Below are positions 1 to 6,190 of a stretch of 6,214 nt of DNA, in pieces. The translations under genes and the position numbers were made by a program. Positions within the stretch are counted from its first letter, which is position 1, and every line of letters starts with the position of its first letter. The stretch covers positions 1 to 6,214 of the forward strand of contig JALWUZ010000296.1 in NCBI GenBank assembly GCA_027079895.1. The letters are read 5' to 3'. The stretch is from Anaerolineae bacterium. GTDB lineage: Bacteria; Chloroflexota; Anaerolineae; B4-G1. Below the pieces are notes generated by a model, which saw nothing but the letters and a program-made list of their open reading frames with translations, did not search any database and had not been told where the DNA came from.

Positions 1-743
1 CCGTGTTGAGCGACGCGCCCATCCCTCCCCCAGGCGATGCGCTCCGGGTGCAGTTGCAGGGTGAACAGTTCCCCGCGCCGGTAAGTCTCCTCCAGCACCG
101 CGAGCCAGACCCGCGTTGGCAAAGCGGTGGTATCTCCGGCCAGACGGTCGAGGAGCATTTCGTCGTCGGGCAGGGAGACGGGGATTTCGACGATCCGGCC
201 CCGAAAGTGAGGCAGCGAGGGACGTTCGGCGGCCATCCAGGGGGCGTAGAAGGCGACCGCCTTGTCGTAGACGGAGGAGGAAGGGCCCGGCTCCCAAATC
301 CGCCACAAAATGGCCTGGCTGCTCCCGTAGAGGAAGCCGGTGGACTCCAAGGCAGCGTAGAGGGCGTCGTTTTTGTGGAGGTAAGGGGCTCGGAAGCCGG
401 TCACGTCAACCCCCTGGGCGCGAAAGAGTTGCCGCGCCCGGCGCAGGTGGCTCACCTGCCGGGCCGGTGAAAGGTGGGAGTAATCCACGTGGGTATAGCC
501 GTGGACGAGGAAGTGGATGTTGCGCCCCAGATACCCGGCGATCGCCCGCGTGTGCCGCCGGAAGACGACGGCGGTGAGGGCGAAACTGGCGTCACAGTCG
601 AAGCGGCTCAGGATGTGAGCGAAGAGGTCCAGCGCGTGAGTCATCTTCGCCGGGGTGAGGCCGTAACGCCGCACGATGGCGTGTGCCCGCCGCAACAACG
701 CCGGTCGGCCTTTGGCCTGGGTGGCGAGGGCAATCGGATTCAT
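1..743 (-). CDS. Polysaccharide deacetylase family protein (NodB-like), 3' end cut by window edge
   Basis: I translated this strand by hand: an ATG at 743-741 opens 247 codons that run off the left edge without a stop. The protein shows a NodB-like pattern: FDCDASF (residues 48-54) in the place of the usual ATFF strand, HGYTH (81-85) as the zinc-binding H-x3-H motif, RAPY (118-121) as the RxPY motif, and LQLHPE with His232 as the C-terminal catalytic-His motif. The family removes N- or O-acetyl groups from glycans. No signal peptide is visible, so a cytoplasmic place is likely. The usual N-terminal TFDD strand is absent; the protein instead begins NPIALATQAKGRP and has RYGLTPAKM at 26-34, which I recall as typical of a distinct subfamily in Chloroflexota and Actinomycetota. 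An in-frame GTG at 797 overlaps the upstream stop (GTGA), but it would only add 18 residues without any motif, so I prefer the ATG. No strong ribosome binding site precedes either start. The gene lies 50 bp after another deacetylase gene. Confidence 0.85.
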   Translation of the reverse strand, partial: MNPIALATQAKGRPALLRRAHAIVRRYGLTPAKMTHALDLFAHILSRFDCDASFALTAVVFRRHTRAIAGYLGRNIHFLVHGYTHVDYSHLSPARQVSHLRRARQLFRAQGVDVTGFRAPYLHKNDALYAALESTGFLYGSSQAILWRIWEPGPSSSVYDKAVAFYAPWMAAERPSLPHFRGRIVEIPVSLPDDEMLLDRLAGDTTALPTRVWLAVLEETYRRGELFTLQLHPERIAWGRDGRVAQH

Positions 744-793
744 AATCAATTGGGAGGTTCCCGCCCTGCTGTGCCCGACCCGGTCACGTTCTC

Positions 794-1690
794 TCACCGC
801 CGGGCCGGCAGTTGAGAGACATAATCACTCACCGTCGAGAACACCACCCCCGGAAAAGAGGCCATGTAGGAAAACAACTCGCGGGTAGCCCGCAGCCAGG
901 TCCCCTGTCCCATCCGATAGAGCAGATTGCGCACCAGAAGCCCGTGCGCCCGAATGTGGGCCGGGGAGAACTCCCGCAGGTGGAACTTGCGCTGACGTCC
1001 CGCCGTGAACTCGGTCGGGTGCGCCAGATAGACGATAGGCCGTCCGGTGCGCCGGGATTCGGCGTAGAGAAGGCGGAACAGGGCCTTCATGAACGTCAAT
1101 CCGAACACGCTCAGGGAGGCGGAGATGAAGGGGACGATGGCCGCTGCGATCGGCACCTCCCAGATGGCCAGCGTGCCCCGGCGGAACGCGCTCCGACGGG
1201 CGGGACGGTAGGCCCCTCGGGGCGCGAAGACCCAGCCGATGTTGAGCAGATTGGAACTGACGAGATCCACCCGCTGCGGGCAGACGGAACTGTCGGCCCG
1301 GTAGCCGTGCTCGGCCAGGATGCTCAAGGTGAGCCCGGAAGTCTTGACGCGCGGGCTGCGGAAGGCGCGGATGGGCCGCCCGGCCAACTCGGTCAGCCGC
1401 TCCGTCGCCGCGGCGATGTAGGCCCGCTGCAACTCCTCCGGCATGCGGTCGTAATTCTCCTCGTCGCCGTGCGTCAGGCCGTGACAGCCGATTTCGTGCC
1501 CGGACGCCTGAATCCGTCCCAGCGTCTCCCGCGTGGCCTGGGGCGCCCGCGCGGTGACGAAGAAGGTGGCCCGAATGCCGAGGTCGTCGCACAGGGCGGT
1601 CGCCAGGGCCAGGGAGCGCACCTTGTTTTCGACCGGCAGTTTCGGCGAGGGGTCCACATCCCAGGTAATCAGCAGCGGCACTTCAGCCAT
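794..1690 (-). CDS. Polysaccharide deacetylase (NodB/CE4-type), cytoplasmic form
   Basis: This 298-residue protein carries nearly the full NodB signature: TWDVD (9-13; Asp11 and Asp13 as candidate base and metal ligand), IRATFFVTA (39-47), HEIGCHGLTH (65-74, with His70 and His74 for metal binding), FRSP (110-113) and YLAHPTEF (221-228, His224 as catalytic acid). The family hydrolyses acetyl groups from sugar amines or esters using a divalent metal. The TWDVD form, in place of TFDDG, is like that of the PgdA/HP0310 and allantoinase-like branch. No signal peptide precedes the first strand, so it probably acts inside the cell on a precursor. A hydrophobic stretch at 179-205 (VPIAAAIVPF..., then LSVFGLTF) may be a core helix or a membrane-contacting insert. 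The ATG lies 10 bp after the stop of the upstream gene, behind an AGGGGG ribosome binding site (6 nt spacer). The exact substrate cannot be told from the sequence. Confidence 0.9.
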   Translation of the reverse strand: MAEVPLLITWDVDPSPKLPVENKVRSLALATALCDDLGIRATFFVTARAPQATRETLGRIQASGHEIGCHGLTHGDEENYDRMPEELQRAYIAAATERLTELAGRPIRAFRSPRVKTSGLTLSILAEHGYRADSSVCPQRVDLVSSNLLNIGWVFAPRGAYRPARRSAFRRGTLAIWEVPIAAAIVPFISASLSVFGLTFMKALFRLLYAESRRTGRPIVYLAHPTEFTAGRQRKFHLREFSPAHIRAHGLLVRNLLYRMGQGTWLRATRELFSYMASFPGVVFSTVSDYVSQLPARR

Positions 1691-1696
1691 CGCCGG

Positions 1697-1702
1697 CCCC
1701 CT
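1697..1702 (-). promoter_or_regulatory. Ribosome binding site of the cytoplasmic deacetylase gene
   Basis: AGGGGG on the minus strand lies 6 nt before the ATG at 1690 and overlaps the TAG stop of the exported multidomain gene. This supports the chosen start and suggests coupled translation. Confidence 0.55.
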
Positions 1703-4367
1703 ACCCGTCGGCGGACGCGAGCCGGGTCCGGGACAGGGTGATGTCGTCCCAGTAGAGCGTCTTCCGCGCCGTGCCGGGGGCGGTGTAGAGTTTGAAACTG
1801 ATCTCCGTCCCCCGTTTGGCGGTGTCCGGGTCGTACATCGTCCTGAGGTGGTAATTCGCCAGCCACAGTTCCCCGTTCAGATAGACCTCGACGAAGCCGT
1901 CGGTGGGGTCGCGGAAGAAATGCTCCTCCAAGTGAACCCACTCCCCCAGCGGTACCGTCCTGGTCGAGACCTGGCCGTGAAGTGACTCCCCGTTGAACTG
2001 CTGTCCGATGTAGAGCCGACGGTCGGGGTAGAGGACGATCTGATTGTACTTCTCGTACCAGCCGTCGGCCCGCCGCTCCACGATGTCGGTCAACTCGATC
2101 CAGGAGTCGAGGGTGATGTCCGGCGGGATGTAGAACCAGGCCGAGCGCCAGACCTCGTTCCCGCCGATGTTCCAGGTGCCACGGTCGCCGGTGCGCCAGC
2201 CGCACTTGCGCATTTCGATCCGCCGGTCGTAATCGCTGCCGGCATTGCCCGGCAGATTGACGTCCAGTGCCAAGAAGTGACTCCCGCTGTGAGCGCGGGC
2301 GCGGTCGTCCACCAGGGAGATCGCGGCGTAGTCGGTGCAAGTGTAGTGATTGCCGACCTCCACGTAGCCGAAGACGGGACAGTCGTCCGGTCGGCAGGCG
2401 AAACCGGGGTCGGGCTTGGAGAAGGGCTGGAACAGGGTGGTCTGCTCCTCGTACCGCGAAGCCTGTCCGTCGCAGTTGGGGGCGGGAGGGGCGGCGATAG
2501 TCTCGAAGTCCTCCTGCCACAGGACGTCCGAGGGGAAGCCGCGCTCCACCAGCGGCAGGAAGTTCCGATAGTCGTCACCGTAATCCACGCTGATCTCCGC
2601 CGTCTCTCCGGCGGCGATGGGGATGTCGAGGGTGAGCAGCCCGCCGGAGAGGGTGTAGGTGTAACGTTCCCCGTTGACCCGCAGGGAGCGAATCGGCAGC
2701 GTGCCGTCCTCCTCCTTTTGCAGATGGTAGGTGCGGGCCGTGCCGGACTCGTTCGTCAGAATCAAGCGGTTGGTGTACCAGCGGACGGTGACGCTGCCGT
2801 CGTCCTCCTCTTTCTCGCGGTAGAGCCGCTTCAGGATGTAGTCCAGACTGTGCCACTCGACCGTGCCGGTCAGACCGTTGATGGCGTCGGCGATGGCGTC
2901 ATACGCGCCGATGCCGGGCTCGAAATCCCGCTCGTGGCCGTAGATGAACACCGGCTTGTCGCGGAAGAGGTCGAACGGGTAGGGGCTGGTGCTCTGCCAG
3001 TGCCGGGTCACGACGGCGTAGTTGCGGTAGTCCATCAAGGCCGGATACATCTCGAAATCCCAGGCGGTGCTGGTGGTGCCGCTCAACGGCGTGTCCTGGG
3101 TGGCGACGGTGGCGATGAAATTCAGTTCCTTGAGCAGCGGCAGGGTACTCTCCCCGGCCAGTTTGCAGGGGAAGATCATCACCCGTCCGTAGGGGACGCC
3201 GGTCGCGGCCTGGTGATAATCCATCCGGTCGAGAGCCTCTTCCAACAGAGCCCGCTGCTCCTCGACGGGGACGGCGTCGGTGAACTCCGGGCAGGGGTCG
3301 TGATTGTCCCCGTGGACGACGAGGGAGTAGCGGTCGGGGTTGTTCAGGAAGAGGCTGGCGACGTCCGGCTCCCCTTTGTCGTAACACCGCCCCGGCACGG
3401 AGGCGATGGTGGTGTGGTAGTTGTGGGCCTCCATGTGGGACAGGAGGTCGGCAAAGTTCAGATGCTTGAACGGTTCTTGCAGACAGGGGTCGTCAATGGT
3501 CAGATTGGCGTAGTCGTGGTCGTTATGCCAGGCTTCGTCGCCGGCGGCGTAACGCATGAAGGCCATCAACGGGACTACTTCCATAAAATCGGGCTGCTCG
3601 AAGTGGTCGCCGACGGGATGCGCACTGTAGAGAACGCGGAATTGCCGCTCGTTCAGGCTGTGGTAGTGAATCCCGGTATCCAGGAAGACGTCGCCGGCTC
3701 CACTCCGCACACGGACGAAGACAGGGTAGGTTTGGCTGTAGTCGTCGGTGGATTGGACCAGCACATCCACGTGGGTCGCGTCGGGGGCGATGCCGAGGGC
3801 GCGGTCGTACTGGTCGTAGGACGAGGCGGTGATGGTGAGGCCGGATAGTTCCCGCAGGATGGCGGGGTAGGACGGGCTCAGGAGATAATCCCGTGCGGTG
3901 TCCTCCGGGTAGGTGACGCTGATGATCTCGCCGCCGGTCAGGTCGCCGAGGGCGGAGAGGGCGTGGTCGTTGGTGATGCGGGTGACGAGCAGGTGCGAGC
4001 CGCTGTTGATCGCCGTCTTCAGAACGGCCAGTTCGCCGTCGTCGAGCCGATTGGCGAGGGTCGCGTTGTCGAGGCCGATGACGGGGTAGTAGACGCCGGC
4101 CTCGTCGCGGAGGAGGGAGTCGGTCAAGGGGGTAGTCGCCAGGTCAACGACGGCCAGTCGCAGGCCGTAGTAGTCGGCCATGCGGCGGAAATTGAGGTCG
4201 GTGGTGTAAGTGTAAGAGCCGTTGTAGAGGAGAAGGGCGTCGCTCAGGTCGGCGGCATAGGGCACGTCCCCGTTGCCGGGCGCGTCCTGGGCCGACACGG
4301 TGATGACGGTGAGCGCGAAAGCGGCCAGTGCGACCGCCAGCGAGAGGAAGAGTGAGCGATTGTTCAT
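1701..4367 (-). CDS. Exported multidomain protein: GATase-like region, divergent deacetylase-like domain, C-terminal jelly-roll (polysaccharide lyase/LamG-like)
   Basis: From the ATG at 4367 the protein has 888 residues; an upstream TTG at 4418 (TTGA overlap with the previous stop) would give 905, and the numbers here follow the longer form. A signal peptide starts at the ATG (MNNR, hydrophobic 23-41, cleavage after VSA43), which is why I prefer that start. Residues 55-260 look like a flavodoxin or GATase-like alpha/beta region (DALLLYNG, YYPVIGLDN, SGSHLLVTR). Residues 300-530 keep NodB-like spacing: TIDDP (307-311), HGDNH (369-373), IFPCK (415-419) and IYGHERDF (492-499). A beta domain (540-615) and a FLPLV linker (620-624) lead to a jelly roll (632-896; RIEMRK, RSAWFYIPP, GEWVHLEEH, YWDDITLSR) like PL-type glucuronan/heparin lyases or LamG-like lectins. 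It probably binds and modifies a surface glycan. Lyase activity and metal binding are inference. Confidence 0.82.
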   Translation of the reverse strand: MNNRSLFLSLAVALAAFALTVITVSAQDAPGNGDVPYAADLSDALLLYNGSYTYTTDLNFRRMADYYGLRLAVVDLATTPLTDSLLRDEAGVYYPVIGLDNATLANRLDDGELAVLKTAINSGSHLLVTRITNDHALSALGDLTGGEIISVTYPEDTARDYLLSPSYPAILRELSGLTITASSYDQYDRALGIAPDATHVDVLVQSTDDYSQTYPVFVRVRSGAGDVFLDTGIHYHSLNERQFRVLYSAHPVGDHFEQPDFMEVVPLMAFMRYAAGDEAWHNDHDYANLTIDDPCLQEPFKHLNFADLLSHMEAHNYHTTIASVPGRCYDKGEPDVASLFLNNPDRYSLVVHGDNHDPCPEFTDAVPVEEQRALLEEALDRMDYHQAATGVPYGRVMIFPCKLAGESTLPLLKELNFIATVATQDTPLSGTTSTAWDFEMYPALMDYRNYAVVTRHWQSTSPYPFDLFRDKPVFIYGHERDFEPGIGAYDAIADAINGLTGTVEWHSLDYILKRLYREKEEDDGSVTVRWYTNRLILTNESGTARTYHLQKEEDGTLPIRSLRVNGERYTYTLSGGLLTLDIPIAAGETAEISVDYGDDYRNFLPLVERGFPSDVLWQEDFETIAAPPAPNCDGQASRYEEQTTLFQPFSKPDPGFACRPDDCPVFGYVEVGNHYTCTDYAAISLVDDRARAHSGSHFLALDVNLPGNAGSDYDRRIEMRKCGWRTGDRGTWNIGGNEVWRSAWFYIPPDITLDSWIELTDIVERRADGWYEKYNQIVLYPDRRLYIGQQFNGESLHGQVSTRTVPLGEWVHLEEHFFRDPTDGFVEVYLNGELWLANYHLRTMYDPDTAKRGTEISFKLYTAPGTARKTLYWDDITLSRTRLASADG

Positions 4368-4391
4368 AGCCTCGACACCGTTAGCAGGATT

Positions 4392-4412
4392 GGCGGACGG
4401 AGTCCGTCTGCC
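4392..4412. repeat. 21-bp imperfect inverted repeat (operator- or hairpin-like) in the leader of the exported multidomain gene
   Basis: The plus strand reads GGCGGACGGA, a central G, then TCCGTCTGCC: the arms are reverse complements except for one pair. It lies in the 47-bp gap between the nucleotidyltransferase stop and the ATG at 4367, directly downstream of the candidate -10 and over its expected start point. As DNA it could be an operator for a dimeric repressor. As RNA it could form a hairpin, but no U-run follows, so an intrinsic terminator is unlikely. Confidence 0.5.
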
Positions 4413-4414
4413 GC

Positions 4415-5611
4415 TCAATTATAACAGAAATTCCGCCAAGCCCATAGCAGGTAACGGCGCAGGGCCTCTCCCTCCGGTGCGCCGCGGTAGCCCAGGAGCG
4501 CGAGCCAGCGACGGGCCGCCTCGTGGACTGCGGGCAGCGGGGTTTCGCGCGGGCCCAGGAGGAGCACCGGCGCGACGGCGAAGACGATCAGGTTGGCGGT
4601 GACGGTCGGGTGCGCCCAGTACCCCGCCGGCGGCAGTCGCCGTTGCCGCAGGTACTTGAGAGCGTTGACCAATTTCTGGTCGTAGGGCCGGGGGAGCGGC
4701 CACAATCGGTACAGATTGTACTCCCGCCGCACGCGCGGGGAGGACAGGAACCGCTCCGGGAAGCGGGTGTAGGAGTCGAAAGTGATGCCCAACTCCTCCG
4801 CCATCAGGTGGCGGAAGACCGCGTCCACCGCCCGCAGGACTCGCTCCCAGAGCCGGGTGCGTTCCTCCGGGTAGAGGGAGAGGTCGGGACGGAGTTTGAA
4901 GCGGGTCGCCCGCGCCGCCAACTGGGGCAGGGAGACAGCCTGCCAGCGGGCGTCCGCGGCGGCGCGGCGGGCGAAGCGGCGGCCCCGTTCGGCGTAGGAG
5001 TAATGGTACTCGCCCCACAGCAGCAGCAGGGATTCGGCCGCGGCGAGGATGAGTTTGTTGAGCCAGCGCACCTCGTCCACCGGCGGGGGGCCGGTCTCGC
5101 CGGCCGTGTAGCGGGGGAGCGTCTCGGTGATGCGGTTGATGAGCAGCCGAATCCCGGCCCGCACCGGAATGGTGCGCGGGTCCAGCACGGGCCCCAAGGC
5201 GAGCATATCCCGCCCGTAGAGCGTCCGCCCGCCGGCCTTGAGTTCGTACATCGCGATCGTCGGGCGGGCCTTGCCCAGCGCGAGGTTCTGGGGTTGATTG
5301 GTGCGCAGCCGTCCGGGGCGCAGCCACGAGAGGCTGACCTCGACCCCCAGTTCCGCCGTCAGTTCCCGCGAAAGGGCGGCGAAGAGCCCTCGGTAGAACG
5401 GGGAGCGGGTGACGACGGCGATCTCGTAGTCGCTGAGGAAGAGCGGGCCGGTCGGGGTAAGGAGTACGCTCCCTTCCCCGCGCCCGAAACTGCCGTAGAG
5501 GATGATGGCCTGGGGTTCCAGATGGGCCCGGACGGCGGCCACGATTCGCTCCAGGTGGCGGGTGATGAGCCGGGTCAAGGCCGGGTCGTCATAAGCGGTG
5601 TAGCGGGCCAT
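4415..5611 (-). CDS. Nucleotidyltransferase-domain protein with helical C-terminal region
   Basis: This 398-residue protein has a polymerase-beta-type nucleotidyltransferase core in its first ~135 residues: IILYGSFGRGEGS (36-48) is the GS-x-GRGE nucleotide-binding loop, and DYEIAVV (61-67) supplies the acidic pair Asp61/Glu63. The third carboxylate is less clear: the expected strand reads GVEVSLSW (89-96), leaving Glu91 as a candidate. The closing YELKAGGRTLYGRD (122-135) matches the 'G-x-x-LYG' end of such domains. Members transfer NMP to proteins, drugs, sugars or RNA; the substrate here is unknown. Residues 150-398 look mainly helical, rich in Arg and Leu, with VFAVAPVLLLG (343-353) hydrophobic; I do not recognise this part. 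The ATG follows the previous stop by 1 bp and has a strong GGAGGTGA ribosome binding site. A paired HEPN toxin gene, as in MNT-HEPN systems, is not next to it, so a toxin-antitoxin role is not supported. Confidence 0.8.
   Translation of the reverse strand: MARYTAYDDPALTRLITRHLERIVAAVRAHLEPQAIILYGSFGRGEGSVLLTPTGPLFLSDYEIAVVTRSPFYRGLFAALSRELTAELGVEVSLSWLRPGRLRTNQPQNLALGKARPTIAMYELKAGGRTLYGRDMLALGPVLDPRTIPVRAGIRLLINRITETLPRYTAGETGPPPVDEVRWLNKLILAAAESLLLLWGEYHYSYAERGRRFARRAAADARWQAVSLPQLAARATRFKLRPDLSLYPEERTRLWERVLRAVDAVFRHLMAEELGITFDSYTRFPERFLSSPRVRREYNLYRLWPLPRPYDQKLVNALKYLRQRRLPPAGYWAHPTVTANLIVFAVAPVLLLGPRETPLPAVHEAARRWLALLGYRGAPEGEALRRYLLWAWRNFCYN
4418..4426 (-). promoter_or_regulatory. Candidate extended -10 promoter inside the end of the nucleotidyltransferase gene
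   Basis: On the minus strand TGTTATAAT is a perfect extended -10 element (TGnTATAAT). It consists of the codons for Cys-Tyr-Asn, the last three residues of the nucleotidyltransferase. At 16-18 bp upstream there is no good TTGACA match (TATGGG at 17 bp), so it would depend on the extended -10. Transcription would begin near 4411 and give a leader of about 44 nt before the ATG at 4367, which also argues against the TTG at 4418 as the start of the next gene. AT-rich sequence is rare in this window, which makes the match stand out, but a chance match is possible. Confidence 0.5.
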
Positions 5612-5612
5612 C

Positions 5613-5620
5613 TCACCTCC
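5613..5620 (-). promoter_or_regulatory. Ribosome binding site of the nucleotidyltransferase gene, overlapping the upstream stop codon
   Basis: GGAGGTGA is a full match to the anti-Shine-Dalgarno core and lies just before the ATG at 5611; its last three bases are the TGA stop of the DUF4352-like gene. The overlap suggests translational coupling of the two genes. The distance from GGAGG to the ATG is short (5 nt). Confidence 0.75.
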
Positions 5621-6179
5621 CCAGGCTGAAATAGGCCGCCGCTTCCCCGAATATGGGCCGATAGACCAGCACCAGTTCCTCGTCCTCCTGGGGCACGAGG
5701 AAGTAGAACGCGCCGGATGCCTCCTGACCAGGCGGGATCTCCAGCAGTTCGCCGTCCCCCTCCACGCCGATGATGAAGATCTGCGGGCCGTACACCCCCC
5801 GCGTGCCGACCAGCAGGAGGCTCAGGCTGTTGAACGAGCAGGGTTCATCGTTCCCCTCATCGCAGGCGGCGGAGAACCGGACGCGGACGAACTCCTGGCC
5901 CGGCGCCGGGGTCGGGTTCAGGCTGCTCCCCTCTGCGACGGCCCGGTCCGCCGGCCGGGCGACGTCGGTCAGCGTGGCGGTCAGCCCCTCGTCCTCGATT
6001 GTGACCGGTGTCCCCGGCGGAGCCGCGACCCGCGTCAAGCCGTTGCAGCAGTAGACGGCCTCCCGTGGCAGGTACCGCACCGCCGTCATCCCGGCGACGA
6101 AGACGAGGGCACTCCAGGCGCAGAACAGCATGCCGAGCAACAGCACGGCCAGAGCGGTTTGTACGTGTTTCGCTTCCAT
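5613..6179 (-). CDS. Membrane-anchored DUF4352-like protein
   Basis: The 188-residue product has a short basic N-terminus (MEAKH) and one hydrophobic segment at about 8-35, most likely an uncleaved signal anchor; the MLFC at 17-20 is a poor lipobox because of the Phe before Cys20. The remaining part is predicted to be outside the membrane and follows the DUF4352 (telokin-like, immunoglobulin-like beta-sandwich) plan: a strand with GLTATLTDVA (65-74), PAPGQEFVRVRFSAAC (91-106), a middle part SLSLLLVGTRGVYGPQ, and a closing IPPGQEASGAFYFLVPQ (148-164) with LVLVYRP (169-175). Cys44, Cys45, Cys106 and Cys113 could form disulfides. The ATG is preceded by AGGAG with a 6 nt spacer. It ends 1 bp before the nucleotidyltransferase gene and is probably cotranscribed with it. 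Function unknown; such domains are common in secreted bacterial proteins with no known reaction. Confidence 0.75.
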   Translation of the reverse strand: MEAKHVQTALAVLLLGMLFCAWSALVFVAGMTAVRYLPREAVYCCNGLTRVAAPPGTPVTIEDEGLTATLTDVARPADRAVAEGSSLNPTPAPGQEFVRVRFSAACDEGNDEPCSFNSLSLLLVGTRGVYGPQIFIIGVEGDGELLEIPPGQEASGAFYFLVPQEDEELVLVYRPIFGEAAAYFSLGR

Positions 6180-6185
6180 TCGAGA

Positions 6186-6190
6186 CTCCT
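6186..6190 (-). promoter_or_regulatory. Ribosome binding site of the DUF4352-like gene
   Basis: AGGAG on the minus strand, 6 nt before the ATG at 6179. It supports that start as the true one. The 24 bp further upstream to the window edge show no clear promoter. Confidence 0.75.

Noticed and set aside
752..762. Short hairpin GGGAGGTTCCC between the two deacetylase genes
   Set aside because: A 4-bp stem with no U-run just ahead of the ATG is too weak to call a terminator or an operator in GC-rich DNA.
3..815. Overlapping plus-strand open frames of 113-155 codons at the left edge
   Set aside because: The minus strand here encodes a deacetylase-family protein with three conserved motifs; the plus-strand frames are composition shadows.
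812..1741. A 309-codon plus-strand open frame opposite the cytoplasmic deacetylase
   Set aside because: It is a mirror frame of a complete NodB-type gene and its product has no recognisable fold or motif.
2277..3848. A 523-codon open frame on the plus strand, opposite the exported multidomain gene
   Set aside because: It is antisense to a gene with clear domains and signal peptide. Its translation is Val/Gly/Glu-rich without recognisable motifs, as expected for the mirror frame of a GC-rich gene.
4415..5611. MNT-HEPN toxin-antitoxin or aminoglycoside nucleotidyltransferase
   Set aside because: The protein is much longer than an MNT antitoxin, no HEPN gene is adjacent, and the context is glycan-related; no drug-specific motif was seen.
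4523..5629. A 368-codon plus-strand open frame opposite the nucleotidyltransferase
   Set aside because: Arg/Gly/Glu-rich low-complexity translation with no motif or convincing ribosome binding site; the opposite strand has the GSFGRGEGS signature.
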